64,000 nucleotides of DNA from Methylobacterium sp. 10 (GTDB lineage: Bacteria; Pseudomonadota; Alphaproteobacteria; Rhizobiales; Beijerinckiaceae), in NCBI RefSeq assembly GCF_000519085.1, contig NZ_KI912577.1:498501-562500 (forward strand). Reading direction: 5' to 3'. The notes below the pieces were generated by a model that made no database searches, was not told where the DNA came from, and worked only from the letters and a program-made list of their open reading frames with translations. Position numbers and translations under genes: made by a program. Positions 50,653 through 59,934 of the stretch are shown in pieces. How positions within the stretch are numbered: the stretch's first letter is position 1; every line of letters starts with the position of its first letter.

Positions 50653-53583
50653 ATGCCGCCTCACCTGCTCCTCGCCACCGCCGCCATCCTGCCCTTCCTC
50701 GGCAGCGTCGTGGCGATCTGCCTGCCCGGCCATGCGCGCAACGCCGCCGCGATCGTCGCGGGCTTCGTGATGGTGACCTGCCTCTCCTGCATCGGTCTCC
50801 TCTACCCCGCCGTCGCCGGCCCTGACCCCGTGATCTGGACGGTGGACTGGCTGCCGACGCTCGGCGTCCGCTTCGTGCTGCGGCTCGACGGGCTGTCCTG
50901 GCTGTTCGCCGTCCTGGTGCTCGGCATCGGCGCGCTCGTGGTCCTCTATGCGCGCTATTACATGGCGGAAGCGGACCCGGTGCCTCGTCTGTTCTCGTAT
51001 TTCCTCGCCTTCGTCGGCGCGATGCTGGGCATCGTTCTCTCGGGCAACCTGATCCAGCTCTTCGTCTTCTGGGAATTGACGAGCATCGTCTCGTTCCTGC
51101 TCATCGGCTACTGGTCCGACAACGCCTCCGCCCGGGACGGCGCGCGCATGGCGCTGACCATCACGGCGGCGGGCGGCCTCTGCCTGTTCGTCGGGCTGGT
51201 GCTGATCGGGCAGATCGTCGGCAGCTACGACCTCTCCGTGGTGCTCGCCTCCGGCGATGCGATCCGGAACAGCCCGCTCTACCTGCCGGCCCTGGTGCTG
51301 GTGCTGGCCGGCGCGCTCACCAAATCGGCGCAGTTCCCGTTCCACATCTGGCTGCCGCGTGCCATGGCGGCACCGACGCCGATCAGCGCCTACCTGCATT
51401 CGGCGACCATGGTGAAGGCCGGCATCTTCCTGATGATCCGGTTCTGGCCGGTGCTGGCCGACACCGAGGCCTGGTACTGGATCGTCGGCACCGCCGGCAT
51501 GATCACGATGCTGGTGGGCGCCTGGAGCGCGATCTTCCAGCACGACCTCAAAGGACTGCTCGCCTATTCCACCATCAGCCATCTCGGGCTGATCACCCTG
51601 CTCCTCGGCCTCGATTCACCCCTGGCCGTCGTAGCGGCGATCTTCCACACCGTGAATCACGCGACGTTCAAGGCCTCGCTGTTCATGGCGGTGGGCATCA
51701 TCGACCACGAGACCGGGACGCGCGACATGCGCCGCCTCAGCGGCCTGTGGCGGGCGATGCCCTATACCGCCACCCTGGCGATGGTCGCCGCCGCCGCGAT
51801 GGCGGGGGTGCCGCTCCTCAACGGCTTCCTGTCGAAGGAAATGTTCCTGGCGGAGGCGGTGGACAATGCGGACGGCCACCTGCTCAACCTCGCCTTGCCG
51901 GTGCTGGCGACGTTGGCGAGCGCCTTCACCATGCTCTACTCCGTGCGCTTCATCCGCCAGGCCTTCTTCGGACCCGCCCCCCACGACCTGCCGCATGCCC
52001 CGCACGAGCCGGTCCGCTGGATGCGCATCCCGATTGAGCTCCTCGTCCTCGTCTGCGTCGCCATCGGCCTCGTGCCGAACCTCACAATCGGTCCCCTCCT
52101 CGCAGGCGCGGTCCGGTCTGTCCTCGGCGAACGGACGCCCGATTACGATCTGGCCATCTGGCACGGCTTCAACGCGCCGCTGGCGCTCAGCGTGGTGGCG
52201 CTGCTGGGCGGCATCGCGCTCTATGTGGCGTTCGGGCGGCGGATCAACACCAATCCCCGCGGCGGCCCCTGGCTCATGGATCGGATCGACGGCGGATGGC
52301 TGTTCGAGCGGACGATGACCGGCCTCGTGAACGGTGCCCGCCGGCTGGAAGCCGGGCTCGGCGCCGAGCGCCTCCAGGCGCAATTGCGCATCCTCTTCCT
52401 CACCGTGCTCCTGGCCGCATTGGTGACGGGAGTCGTGCGGGGGCTCGACCTGTTCGCGCCGGGCAAGACCACGGAATTCGACCCGGCCTTCGCGCTGATG
52501 TGGCTCGTAGGCGCGGCCTGCGCCATCGGCGCGGCGGAGCGGGCGAAGTACCACCGCCTGTCCGCCGCCATCTTCGTCGGCGGGGCGGGCCTCGTGAGCA
52601 GCCTCACCTTCCTCTGGCTCTCCGCCCCGGATCTCGCGGTGACGCAGATCCTGGTGGAGATCGTCACCACCGTCCTGCTGCTGCTGGGCCTGCGTTGGCT
52701 GCCCAAGCGCGACGCGGCGATTCCGACACCGGCTTGGGAGAAGACGCGGTCCCGCCGTCGACGGATGATCGATCTCGGCATCGCCGCCTTTGCCGGCCTC
52801 GGGCTCGCCGGGCTGGCCTACGCGGTGATGACCCGGCCCGCCGTCGACGGGATCGCCCGCTGGTTCATCGAGGAGGCCTACCCGCAGGCGGGCGGACGCA
52901 ACGTCGTCAACGTATTGCTGGTGGATTTCCGGGCCTTCGACACGCTGGGCGAGATCTGCGTGCTGGGCATCGTCGGCCTGACGGTGTTCGCGCTCCTTCG
53001 CCGCTTCCGACCCGCCTCCGACAGTCTGGGGCCTCCCAAGCAGCAGGTGAATCACGACGCCTATGACGATGCCCGCGAGGGCCGCGAGCTCGGCGACACC
53101 ACCGCCGATGCTCTCCTCGTCCCCCGCGTGGTGATGACGTGGCTGTTCCCCTTCATCGTCCTCCTCGCCCTGCACCTATTCCTGCGCGGCCACGACCTGC
53201 CGGGCGGCGGCTTCGCGGCGGGCATCGCGCTCACCATTGCTTTCATGCTGCAATACATGGCCCAGGGCGCGCAGTGGGTCGAAGAGCGGCTGCGGATCCA
53301 GCCGATCTCGTGGATCGGCATCGGCCTGCTGGTCTCCGTCCTGGTCGGCGCCGGTTCCTGGCTGTTCGGGCGTCCGTTCCTCACCGCCTATTTCGCCTAT
53401 TGGGAGCCGCCCCTCCTGGGCAAGGTCCCGGTGGCGAGCGCCCTGCTGTTCGATCTCGGGATCATGGTGCTGGTGGTAGGCGCCAGCGCGCTGATGCTCG
53501 TCGCCCTGGCTCACCAATCCCTGCGGCGCACCCGCCCCGCCGAGGCGGGGGTGGAGCGGGCCGTCGAGAAGGAGCCCGCCTGA
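50653..53583 (+). CDS. mrpA: Na+/H+ antiporter subunit A fused to subunit B (MrpAB/PhaAB)
   Basis: A 976-residue protein combining MrpA (about 1-770, related to complex I NuoL, with the proton_antipo core KSAQFPFHIWLPRAMAAPTPISAYLHSATMVKAGIFLM) and, after about 820, an MrpB domain (TWLFPFIVLLALHLFLRGHDLPGGGFAAGIALTIAFMLQYMA). Fusion of A and B is usual in Hyphomicrobiales. It starts the six-gene mrp operon, exporting Na+ (or K+) in exchange for protons. ATG 50653 has GAGGG upstream. Confidence 0.93.
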   Translation: MPPHLLLATAAILPFLGSVVAICLPGHARNAAAIVAGFVMVTCLSCIGLLYPAVAGPDPVIWTVDWLPTLGVRFVLRLDGLSWLFAVLVLGIGALVVLYARYYMAEADPVPRLFSYFLAFVGAMLGIVLSGNLIQLFVFWELTSIVSFLLIGYWSDNASARDGARMALTITAAGGLCLFVGLVLIGQIVGSYDLSVVLASGDAIRNSPLYLPALVLVLAGALTKSAQFPFHIWLPRAMAAPTPISAYLHSATMVKAGIFLMIRFWPVLADTEAWYWIVGTAGMITMLVGAWSAIFQHDLKGLLAYSTISHLGLITLLLGLDSPLAVVAAIFHTVNHATFKASLFMAVGIIDHETGTRDMRRLSGLWRAMPYTATLAMVAAAAMAGVPLLNGFLSKEMFLAEAVDNADGHLLNLALPVLATLASAFTMLYSVRFIRQAFFGPAPHDLPHAPHEPVRWMRIPIELLVLVCVAIGLVPNLTIGPLLAGAVRSVLGERTPDYDLAIWHGFNAPLALSVVALLGGIALYVAFGRRINTNPRGGPWLMDRIDGGWLFERTMTGLVNGARRLEAGLGAERLQAQLRILFLTVLLAALVTGVVRGLDLFAPGKTTEFDPAFALMWLVGAACAIGAAERAKYHRLSAAIFVGGAGLVSSLTFLWLSAPDLAVTQILVEIVTTVLLLLGLRWLPKRDAAIPTPAWEKTRSRRRRMIDLGIAAFAGLGLAGLAYAVMTRPAVDGIARWFIEEAYPQAGGRNVVNVLLVDFRAFDTLGEICVLGIVGLTVFALLRRFRPASDSLGPPKQQVNHDAYDDAREGRELGDTTADALLVPRVVMTWLFPFIVLLALHLFLRGHDLPGGGFAAGIALTIAFMLQYMAQGAQWVEERLRIQPISWIGIGLLVSVLVGAGSWLFGRPFLTAYFAYWEPPLLGKVPVASALLFDLGIMVLVVGASALMLVALAHQSLRRTRPAEAGVERAVEKEPA

Positions 53584-53951
53584 TGGAGATCGTGCTGTCC
53601 CTGGGGATCGGCGTCTTCGCCGCCTCGGGCATCTGGCTGATGCTGCGTCCCCGTACCTTCCAGGTCGTGCTCGGCATCTCGCTGCTGAGCTACGCCGTCA
53701 ACCTGTTCATCTTCGCCATGGGCCGCCTGACGGTGGGCGCGCCGCCGGTGCTCGGGGCCGGGGCCGACATCGTCTCCGTGGACGACCCGGTGCCGCAGGC
53801 CCTCGTCCTCACCGCCCTGGTGATCGGCTTCGCGCTCACCGCGCTCTTCCTCGTCGTGCTGCTCGCCGCCCGCGGCATCACCGGCAGCGACCATGTGGAC
53901 GGCCGCGAGCCGCACCAGGCAGAGCCGAATCCAGAGAACCCGCATCCATGA
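53583..53951 (+). CDS. mrpC: Na+/H+ antiporter subunit C
   Basis: A 122-residue NuoK-like subunit with three membrane helices: MEIVLSLGIGVFAASGIWLMLRPRTFQVVLGISLLSYAVNLFIFAMGR and DPVPQALVLTALVIGFALTALFLVVLLAA. The DPVPQALVLTAIVI motif is diagnostic of MrpC. It starts inside the previous stop codon (TGATG) and overlaps mrpD by 4 nt. Confidence 0.93.
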   Translation: MEIVLSLGIGVFAASGIWLMLRPRTFQVVLGISLLSYAVNLFIFAMGRLTVGAPPVLGAGADIVSVDDPVPQALVLTALVIGFALTALFLVVLLAARGITGSDHVDGREPHQAEPNPENPHP

Positions 53952-55555
53952 ACGCCACGGTTCTGAATGCCCCCCTTGTCGGTGACTGGACCGACCATCT
54001 CGTCGTGCTGCCCATCGTTCTGCCGATCGCGGTGGCCGGGGCGATGTTCCTCATGGACGAGCGCCGGAGTCGGCTGAAGGGGGCGCTCAGCCTCGCCACG
54101 GTGCTGGCCCTCCTCGGCGTCGCCCTCGTCCTCGTCTGGCGGGCGAGCGAGGCGGCGCAGATCTACCGCCTCGGCAACTGGGCCGCGCCCTACGGGATCG
54201 TGCTGGTGGCCGACCGGCTCTCGGCCCTGATGCTGGCGCTCGGCAGCGTGCTGGGCCTGTGCGCCCTGATCTTCTCCTTCGCCCGCTGGGGCCGGGCGGG
54301 GCCGCGCTTCCACGGCCTGTTCCTGCTGCTCCTGATGGGCGTGAACGGCGCCTTCCTCACCGGAGATCTGTTCAACCTGTTCGTGTTCTTCGAGGTGATG
54401 CTGGCCGCCTCCTACGGTCTCGTCCTGCACGGATCGGGCGAGACGCGCATCCGGGCCGGCCTCGGCTACATCGCGGTCAACCTCGTCGCCTCGCTGTTCT
54501 TCCTCGTCGGCGTCAGCCTCATCTACGGTACGATGGGAACCCTCAACATGGCCGACCTCGCCCGGCGTCTTGCGGCGCCGGAGGCGGGGGAGCTCGCCTT
54601 GTTCGAGATTGGCTGCGCCATCCTCGGCATCGCCTTCCTCATCAAGTGCAGCGCCTGGCCGCTCGGGTTCTGGCTGCCCACCACCTACGCGGCGGCGAGC
54701 GCGCCGGCGGCCGCGATCCTCGCGATCCTCAGCAAGGTCGGCGTCTACGTGGTGGTGCGCCTGAGCCTGCTGCTGTTCGGGGCGGGACTGTCGGAGGGGT
54801 TCGGACAGACCTGGATCCTCGCCGCCGGTCTCGCGACGATGACCTATGGGGCCATCGGCATCCTGGCCGCGCGCGACCTCACGCGGGCGGCGGGCTACGC
54901 GGTGATGATCTCGTCGGGCACGGTTCTGGCGGCGTTGGGGAGCGGCAACGACGGGGCGCTCTCGGGCGCCCTGTACTACCTCCTCGGCTCCACCCTCGCG
55001 GCGGGCGCCCTGTTCCTCCTCGCCGAGATTCTCCAGCGCGGCCGCGACCCGCTGGAGGCCGCCCAGGCCGTTTTCGCCGATGAGTACCGCGATCCCTTCG
55101 ACGATGCAGACGCCACCGAGATCGGCCGGGCGATCCCCGCCTCGGTGGCACTGCTCGGCAGCGGTTTCCTCGTCTGTACGCTGATGCTGGCGGGAGTTCC
55201 CCCGCTCTCCGGTTTCGTCGGCAAGCTCGCGATCTTCATGGGGCTCACGACGGGCACCATGACGGCTTCGGCCTGGTGGCTCATCGCCGCGCTGACGCTG
55301 TCCAGCTTCGCCACGCTGATGCCGATGGTGCGCCTCGGGATCAAGAACCTCTGGGTTCCGAACGACGACCCGCCTCCCGTCCTGCGCCTCTCGGAATTCA
55401 CCGCTCTCGCCGGCCTGCTCGCCGCCTGTCTGGCGCTGGCCCTCTGGGGCGGCCCGGCCCTCGCCTATGCAGACGAGACCGTGCGCTGGCTGGCGCAGCC
55501 GCAGGATTACGTTCGCGCCGTCCTTGGGCCGACCCGGGAAGGCGGTGGATCGTGA
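53948..55555 (+). CDS. mrpD: Na+/H+ antiporter subunit D
   Basis: A 535-residue NuoM/N-like membrane subunit with about 14 helices. The proton_antipo core GEIGCAILGIAFLIKCSAWPLGFWLPTTYAAASAPAAAILAILSKVGVYVVVRL carries the conserved lysines of the channel, and FVFFEVMLAASYGLVLHGSG is also present. It works with MrpA in ion exchange. It overlaps mrpC by 4 nt and mrpE by 4 nt (GTGA). Confidence 0.93.
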   Translation: MNATVLNAPLVGDWTDHLVVLPIVLPIAVAGAMFLMDERRSRLKGALSLATVLALLGVALVLVWRASEAAQIYRLGNWAAPYGIVLVADRLSALMLALGSVLGLCALIFSFARWGRAGPRFHGLFLLLLMGVNGAFLTGDLFNLFVFFEVMLAASYGLVLHGSGETRIRAGLGYIAVNLVASLFFLVGVSLIYGTMGTLNMADLARRLAAPEAGELALFEIGCAILGIAFLIKCSAWPLGFWLPTTYAAASAPAAAILAILSKVGVYVVVRLSLLLFGAGLSEGFGQTWILAAGLATMTYGAIGILAARDLTRAAGYAVMISSGTVLAALGSGNDGALSGALYYLLGSTLAAGALFLLAEILQRGRDPLEAAQAVFADEYRDPFDDADATEIGRAIPASVALLGSGFLVCTLMLAGVPPLSGFVGKLAIFMGLTTGTMTASAWWLIAALTLSSFATLMPMVRLGIKNLWVPNDDPPPVLRLSEFTALAGLLAACLALALWGGPALAYADETVRWLAQPQDYVRAVLGPTREGGGS

Positions 55556-56043
55556 GCCGCATCCTGCCCTATCCGATCCTGTCGGCCAGCCTCGCCGCGA
55601 CCTGGCTCTTGCTGAACGCGCCGCTCTCACCGGGCAACGTCCTGCTGGCGTTGTCGATCGGCCTCACCGTTCCCGCCGTCATGCTGGCGCTGAGGCCTCA
55701 GGCGGTGCAGGTACGCGCGCCCGGCACCCTCGCCCGACTTGCGGTGACCGTGCTCTCCGACATGGTGCGCTCGAACATCGACGTCGCCCGCATCATACTC
55801 GGGCTTCGCCGGGGGGAGCGGCGGACCGGCTTCGTCACCATTCCCCTCGACATGCGCGAGCCGTTCGGAATCGCACTCCTGTCGATCATCCTCACCGGCA
55901 CGCCGGGCACGCTCTGGGTCCAGTACGATTCCGATACCGGCAGCCTGCTCATGCACGTGCTCGACTACACGGATGGGGACGAATGGGTGCGGCGGGTAAA
56001 GGACCGCTACGAGCGCCCCCTGATGCAGATCTTCGCCCCATGA
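55552..56043 (+). CDS. mrpE: Na+/H+ antiporter subunit E
   Basis: A 163-residue subunit with two to three N-terminal helices and a cytoplasmic tail. ILSASLAATWLLLNAPLSPGNVLLALSIGL and the later LSIILTGTPGTLWVQYDSDTGSLLMHVLDY motif are typical of MrpE. The start is GTG overlapping the mrpD stop. It stabilises the Mrp complex. 27 bp separate it from mrpF. Confidence 0.92.
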   Translation: MSRILPYPILSASLAATWLLLNAPLSPGNVLLALSIGLTVPAVMLALRPQAVQVRAPGTLARLAVTVLSDMVRSNIDVARIILGLRRGERRTGFVTIPLDMREPFGIALLSIILTGTPGTLWVQYDSDTGSLLMHVLDYTDGDEWVRRVKDRYERPLMQIFAP

Positions 56044-56070
56044 TTTTCTTCGTCCCATGAGGTTCTTTCC

Positions 56071-56355
56071 ATGAGCGCCACCACCGTTCTCGATTGGGGG
56101 CTCGGCTTCGCCCAGGGGATGCTGGTTCTGGCCATGGCGCTCGCCGCATGGCGGATGCTGCGCGGGCCCCGCGCCCAGGACCGTATCCTCGGCCTCGACA
56201 CCCTCTACCTCAACGGCATGCTGGCGGTGGTGGTCCACGGCATGCGCACCGGCAGCGGCCTCTATTTCGAGGCCGCGCTGATCCTCGGGATGATCGGCTT
56301 CACCGCCACCGTGGCACTGGCGAAGTTCCTGATGCAGGGCGAGGTGATCCAGTGA
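56071..56355 (+). CDS. mrpF: Na+/H+ antiporter subunit F
   Basis: A 94-residue subunit with three membrane helices. ARMLRGPRAQDRILGLDTLYLNGMLAVVV (family RGPx-x-DR-x-x-A-x-D pattern) marks it as MrpF. GAGG precedes the ATG, and it overlaps mrpG by 4 nt. Confidence 0.92.
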   Translation: MSATTVLDWGLGFAQGMLVLAMALAAWRMLRGPRAQDRILGLDTLYLNGMLAVVVHGMRTGSGLYFEAALILGMIGFTATVALAKFLMQGEVIQ

Positions 56356-56693
56356 ACGGTGTCGACCTGCCCGTCTGGGCCGCGTGGCTGGTGGTGACGC
56401 TCGCGATCGTCGGCGCGGGTTTCTCGCTCACCGGCGCCTTCGGCCTCATTCGCCTCCGGACGTTCTACGAGCGCGTCCATGCTCCCACCCTGGGCGCGAC
56501 CCTGGGCATGGCCCTGATCCTCATGAGCTCGATGCTGCTCCTGTCCCTGATCGAGGGCCGCCTGGTCCTGCGCGACGCCCTGATCGGCGTGTTCCTCACC
56601 GTGACGACCCCGGTGACGCTGCTCCTCCTCGCCCGCGCGGCGGCGCAACGCGACCGCCACGAAGGCAATCCCGACGCTCCGCCGGACATGTGA
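56352..56693 (+). CDS. mrpG: Na+/H+ antiporter subunit G
   Basis: A 113-residue subunit with three helices. AGFSLTGAFGLIRLRTFYERVHAPTLGATLG is the MrpG hallmark (GLIRLPDFYTRLHAxTKxxTLG type). The start is GTG overlapping mrpF. It completes the set A/B-C-D-E-F-G, so a functional group 1-type Mrp antiporter is encoded. The mrp operon converges on a Kef-type antiporter gene. Confidence 0.92.
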   Translation: MNGVDLPVWAAWLVVTLAIVGAGFSLTGAFGLIRLRTFYERVHAPTLGATLGMALILMSSMLLLSLIEGRLVLRDALIGVFLTVTTPVTLLLLARAAAQRDRHEGNPDAPPDM

Positions 56694-56718
56694 GGCGCGG
56701 CCGGCGCATCGCCGTTCC

Positions 56719-58470
56719 TCAGGCCTCCGCCGCATTCCCCCGGATCAGGTCGCGCCCGGCATAGATCCCGCCCACGGTCTCCATCTCGAGACGCTCGGCA
56801 TCGCGGCGGCGGACTTCGGCCATGACCGCGCTGGCTGCGTCGGGCTCGTCGCCGATGGCGAGGAGCGCCTGCTCGCCGAAGGCCAGGGCCGATTCGAACG
56901 TCTCCCGGAGCTGGTAGGCGACGCCGGCATGGATGAGCTCGATCGCGTGCTCGCGGTCGCGGGCGCGAGCGAGGACGGGCACGAGGGGGAACTCGGCCTT
57001 CGCCAGTTCTGCGATCCGCCGGGCGGCCTCGCGGTCGTCGATGCAGATCAGGATCGCCCGTGCCGTGGCGGCCCCGGCCGCGTGCAGGATGTCGAGGCGC
57101 GTACCGTCGCCGTAATAGATCTTGAAGCCGAATTGTTCGGCGACGCGGATATAGGCGGGGTTGGTGTCGATGATCGAGACCGAGCAGCCGCGCGAGATCA
57201 GCGGCTGGCTCACCACCTGACCGAAGCGGCCGAAGCCGATGATGAGGGCGCTACCCACGAGGTTCTCCGGCACCTCGACACCCTCCGTCGAGACCGAGGC
57301 CTTCGGGCCGAGGCGATCGAAGGCGATGACCATCAGCGGCGTGACGGCCATGGAGAGGATGATCGTCGCCGTCAGGATGGCGTTGGTGGTGCCGTCGATG
57401 ATGCCCGCGCTCGCGGCGGCGGCATAGAGCACGAAGGCGAACTCGCCGCCCTGCGCCATCAAGGCCGCACGCTCCATCGCCTCGGGATGCGAGGCGCGCA
57501 GGAGACGCGCGATGGCATAGATGACGATGCTCTTCACCACCATGTAGGCGACGACACCGGTGAGGATGAGCGCCCAGTTCGCGGCGATGACCGTCAGGTC
57601 GAGGGACATGCCCACGCCGAGGAAGAACAGACCGAGTAGGATGCCCCGGAACGGCTCGATATCGGCCTCCAGCTGGTGCCGGAAGCTCGATTCCGACAGG
57701 AGGACGCCCGCCAGGAACGCGCCCATGGCCATGGACAACCCGCCGAGCTGCATGGCCAGGGCAGAGCCGAGCACGACGAGGAGGGCGGCCGCCGTCATCA
57801 CCTCGCGGGCCTTGGCCGCGGCCAGCAGGCGGAACAGTGGGTTGAGCAGCCAGCGCCCCGCCGCCACCAGGGCGGCCACGGACCCGAGGGCGATGCCGAT
57901 GCTGGAGACGCGCTCCATCGTGCCGGTCGCCTGCCCGCCGGGCGCCAGCAGCGCGACGATGGCGAGCAGCGGCACGATGGCGAGGTCCTCCAGCAGGAGG
58001 ATCGCCACGATGCGCTGGCCCTTCGGCGTCGAGATCGACCCGCGCTCCTCGAGAAGCTGCATGACGATGGCCGTGGAGGTGAGGACGAAGCCGGTGCCGG
58101 CCACGAACGAGATGGCGGGCGAGAACCCCATGGCGATGCCGACGAGCATCAGCGCCGCGATGCAGGCGGCGACCTGGGCGAGGCCGAGCCCGAAGATCTC
58201 GCGCCGCATGCCCCAGAGCCGGGACGGCTCCATCTCCAGCCCGATGATGAACAGGAACATCACCACGCCGAGTTCCGCCACGTGCAGGATGGCGTGGGCA
58301 TCCGAGAACAGGCCGAGGCCGAACGGACCGATGGCGAGCCCCGCCACGAGGTAGCCGAGGACCGAACCGAGGCCGATCCGCTTGAAGACCGGCACCGCGA
58401 CGACGCCCGCGGAGAGGAGTGCCACGACCTGGACGAGTTCGCTCGCGGCACCGGATGCTTCAACTGCCAT
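56719..58470 (-). CDS. CPA2-family K+/H+ antiporter (KefB/KefC-like)
   Basis: A 583-residue cation:proton antiporter-2 protein. About 12 N-terminal helices (1-385; LGSVLGYLVAGLAIGPFGLGLF, LLLEDLAIVPLLAIVALL, FFLGVGMSLDL) are followed by a TrkA-N/RCK nucleotide-binding domain (about 400-515; ALIIGFGRFGQVVSQPLISRGCSVSIIDTN). It probably exports K+ under electrophile stress. Quinones are electrophiles, and it lies next to the pirin gene, though no shared operator was seen before it. GGAGA precedes the ATG. Confidence 0.88.
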   Translation of the reverse strand: MAVEASGAASELVQVVALLSAGVVAVPVFKRIGLGSVLGYLVAGLAIGPFGLGLFSDAHAILHVAELGVVMFLFIIGLEMEPSRLWGMRREIFGLGLAQVAACIAALMLVGIAMGFSPAISFVAGTGFVLTSTAIVMQLLEERGSISTPKGQRIVAILLLEDLAIVPLLAIVALLAPGGQATGTMERVSSIGIALGSVAALVAAGRWLLNPLFRLLAAAKAREVMTAAALLVVLGSALAMQLGGLSMAMGAFLAGVLLSESSFRHQLEADIEPFRGILLGLFFLGVGMSLDLTVIAANWALILTGVVAYMVVKSIVIYAIARLLRASHPEAMERAALMAQGGEFAFVLYAAAASAGIIDGTTNAILTATIILSMAVTPLMVIAFDRLGPKASVSTEGVEVPENLVGSALIIGFGRFGQVVSQPLISRGCSVSIIDTNPAYIRVAEQFGFKIYYGDGTRLDILHAAGAATARAILICIDDREAARRIAELAKAEFPLVPVLARARDREHAIELIHAGVAYQLRETFESALAFGEQALLAIGDEPDAASAVMAEVRRRDAERLEMETVGGIYAGRDLIRGNAAEA

Positions 58471-58542
58471 GATGTCGACGTCTCCGCTCGAAGAGGGTTC
58501 GCGGGCGGCGCCCCATCGGCCTCGCCCCGGTCTCGCGCATCT

Positions 58543-59496
58543 TTACGGATAGCGCACGGGCGAGGGCGCTTCCGGCGGAGACACTTCGGGCAGTGGGATG
58601 AACTCGAAATCGCCGGGCACGGTGTCGAAGCGGGCCTGGCGCCAATCCTCCTTGGCCTGCTCGATCCGTTCGGGGCGCGAGGAGACGAAGTTCCACCAGA
58701 GATGGCGCGGCCCGTCCATGGGCTCGCCGCCGAGCACCATGAAGCGCGCGGCCTCGGTCGCCCGCACGCTGATGCGGTCGCCGGGATTGAAGACGAGGAG
58801 CTGGCCGGGACCGAACCCGTCCCCGGCAATGTCGATGGCGCCGGAGACGGTGTAGATCGCGCGCTCGTCATAGGTCGGGTCGAGGGGCAGGACGGCGCCC
58901 GCCTCCAGCGTCACGTCGGCATAGACCATCGGGCTCGACGTCCGCACCGGCGACCTGGCGCCGAAGGCCTCGCCGGCGATGAGCCGGACAATCTTGCCCT
59001 CGCCGGTGAGGACCGGCAGCGCATCCGCATCGTAATGTTCGAAGGCGGGGGCGGTCTCCTCGTCCTTGCCGCTGAGCGCGACCCAGGCCTGAATGCCGAA
59101 CAGGTTCGAGCCGGTCCGGCGCAGCCCGGCGCCGGTCCGCTCCGAATGGGTGATGCCGCGACCGGCCGTCATCCAGTTGAGCTCGCCCGGGCGGATCGGC
59201 AGCTCGGTGCCCAGGCTGTCCCGGTGCATGATCTCGCCGTCGAACAGGTAGGTGACGGTGGAGAGGCCGATATGCGGATGCGGCCGCACGTCCATGCCCT
59301 GGCCGAGTAGGAACTCGGACGGCCCCATCTGGTCGAAGAAGATGAACGGCCCGACCATCCGGCACTCAGTCGACGGCAGGGCCCGCCGGACGGAGAACGA
59401 GCCAAGATCCCGCGAGCGGGGAACGATCAGGGTCTTGATCACGTCGCAGGAGAAATGATCGCCCGGAACCGGGTCGTCCGCACCGTGCCAGCTCAT
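58543..59496 (-). CDS. Pirin family protein
   Basis: A 317-residue bicupin of the pirin family. The N-terminal cupin contains the metal ligands [21 protein letters not shown] and the segment [15 protein letters not shown], the characteristic pirin signature (His-x-His, His, Glu). The second cupin ends the protein. Pirins act as quercetin-type dioxygenases or redox-sensitive cofactors; bacterial relatives such as YhhW/YhaK are tied to quinone and electrophile stress. GGAGGG lies 8 nt before ATG. A copy of the VOC/LysR palindrome lies 198 bp upstream. Confidence 0.9.
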   Translation of the reverse strand: MSWHGADDPVPGDHFSCDVIKTLIVPRSRDLGSFSVRRALPSTECRMVGPFIFFDQMGPSEFLLGQGMDVRPHPHIGLSTVTYLFDGEIMHRDSLGTELPIRPGELNWMTAGRGITHSERTGAGLRRTGSNLFGIQAWVALSGKDEETAPAFEHYDADALPVLTGEGKIVRLIAGEAFGARSPVRTSSPMVYADVTLEAGAVLPLDPTYDERAIYTVSGAIDIAGDGFGPGQLLVFNPGDRISVRATEAARFMVLGGEPMDGPRHLWWNFVSSRPERIEQAKEDWRQARFDTVPGDFEFIPLPEVSPPEAPSPVRYP

Positions 59497-59693
59497 TGCC
59501 CGTTTCCCTCCTGCTTGGTCCGACTGAAATGTATCGCGGGTCGCGGGGCAAGCTCGGCCTGGGTCCACGCGACCGTCTCCATCGGCCCTCACGATCAGGC
59601 CGGGGCATACGTTCCCGTCGGGCACCGTGTCTTGAAGAAAGCCGGCATGTCCGCACCGGCATGGTTATCCGGCCCATCCGAGCGGAATGAAAT

Positions 59694-59725
59694 AGAAACG
59701 ACGGAAACCGATCGTTTCCGGAAAC
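59694..59725. promoter_or_regulatory. Palindromic operator, copy 2 (pirin promoter)
   Basis: AGAAACGAC (59694-59702), GGAAACCG spacer, ATCGTTTCC (59711-59719), then GGAAAC. It matches 29 of 32 positions of copy 1 at 22013-22044. It lies 198 bp before the pirin ATG, and 210 bp before the PBP1a ATG on the other strand; pirin is the likelier target by function. Confidence 0.75.
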
Positions 59726-59844
59726 GCCCGCTCCAGTCACGGCCGTGGAGATTGTGGGCGAGGTTCGAAGAGCGGAAATCACGATCCGGACCGGCACGGC
59801 CGACCGGTTAAAATTTCCCTATGGTTTCAAAAGCTTAAAAAGAA

Positions 59845-59869
59845 GCGGGTTAAGAACCCTTAAACCCGC
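59845..59869 (+). promoter_or_regulatory. Hairpin in the PBP1a leader
   Basis: GCGGGTTAAG (59845-59854) can pair with CTTAAACCCGC (59859-59869) with one bulged A and an AACC loop. It lies 66 bp before the PBP1a start and has no T tract, so it may be an mRNA or operator element rather than a terminator. Confidence 0.4.
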
Positions 59870-59934
59870 CGTATTTACCCTGCGGTACCTGAGCATCTCG
59901 GATCGCGGGACACTCACAGGTTCAGACGAAACGC

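Larger units (their letters stand above)
59497..59934. other. Divergent control region between pirin and PBP1a genes
   Basis: 438 bp without a convincing gene. It holds operator copy 2 (59694-59725), an A+T-rich stretch (59805-59880) with four TTAA tetramers and a leader hairpin (59845-59869) ahead of the PBP1a gene. The TTAA pair at 59850 and 59860 is 6 bp apart, near but not equal to the CtrA consensus. Confidence 0.55.

Noticed and set aside
59850-59863. CtrA binding site TTAA-N-TTAA before PBP1a
   Set aside because: The spacing is 6 bp, while the consensus has 7; kept only as a weak regional observation.
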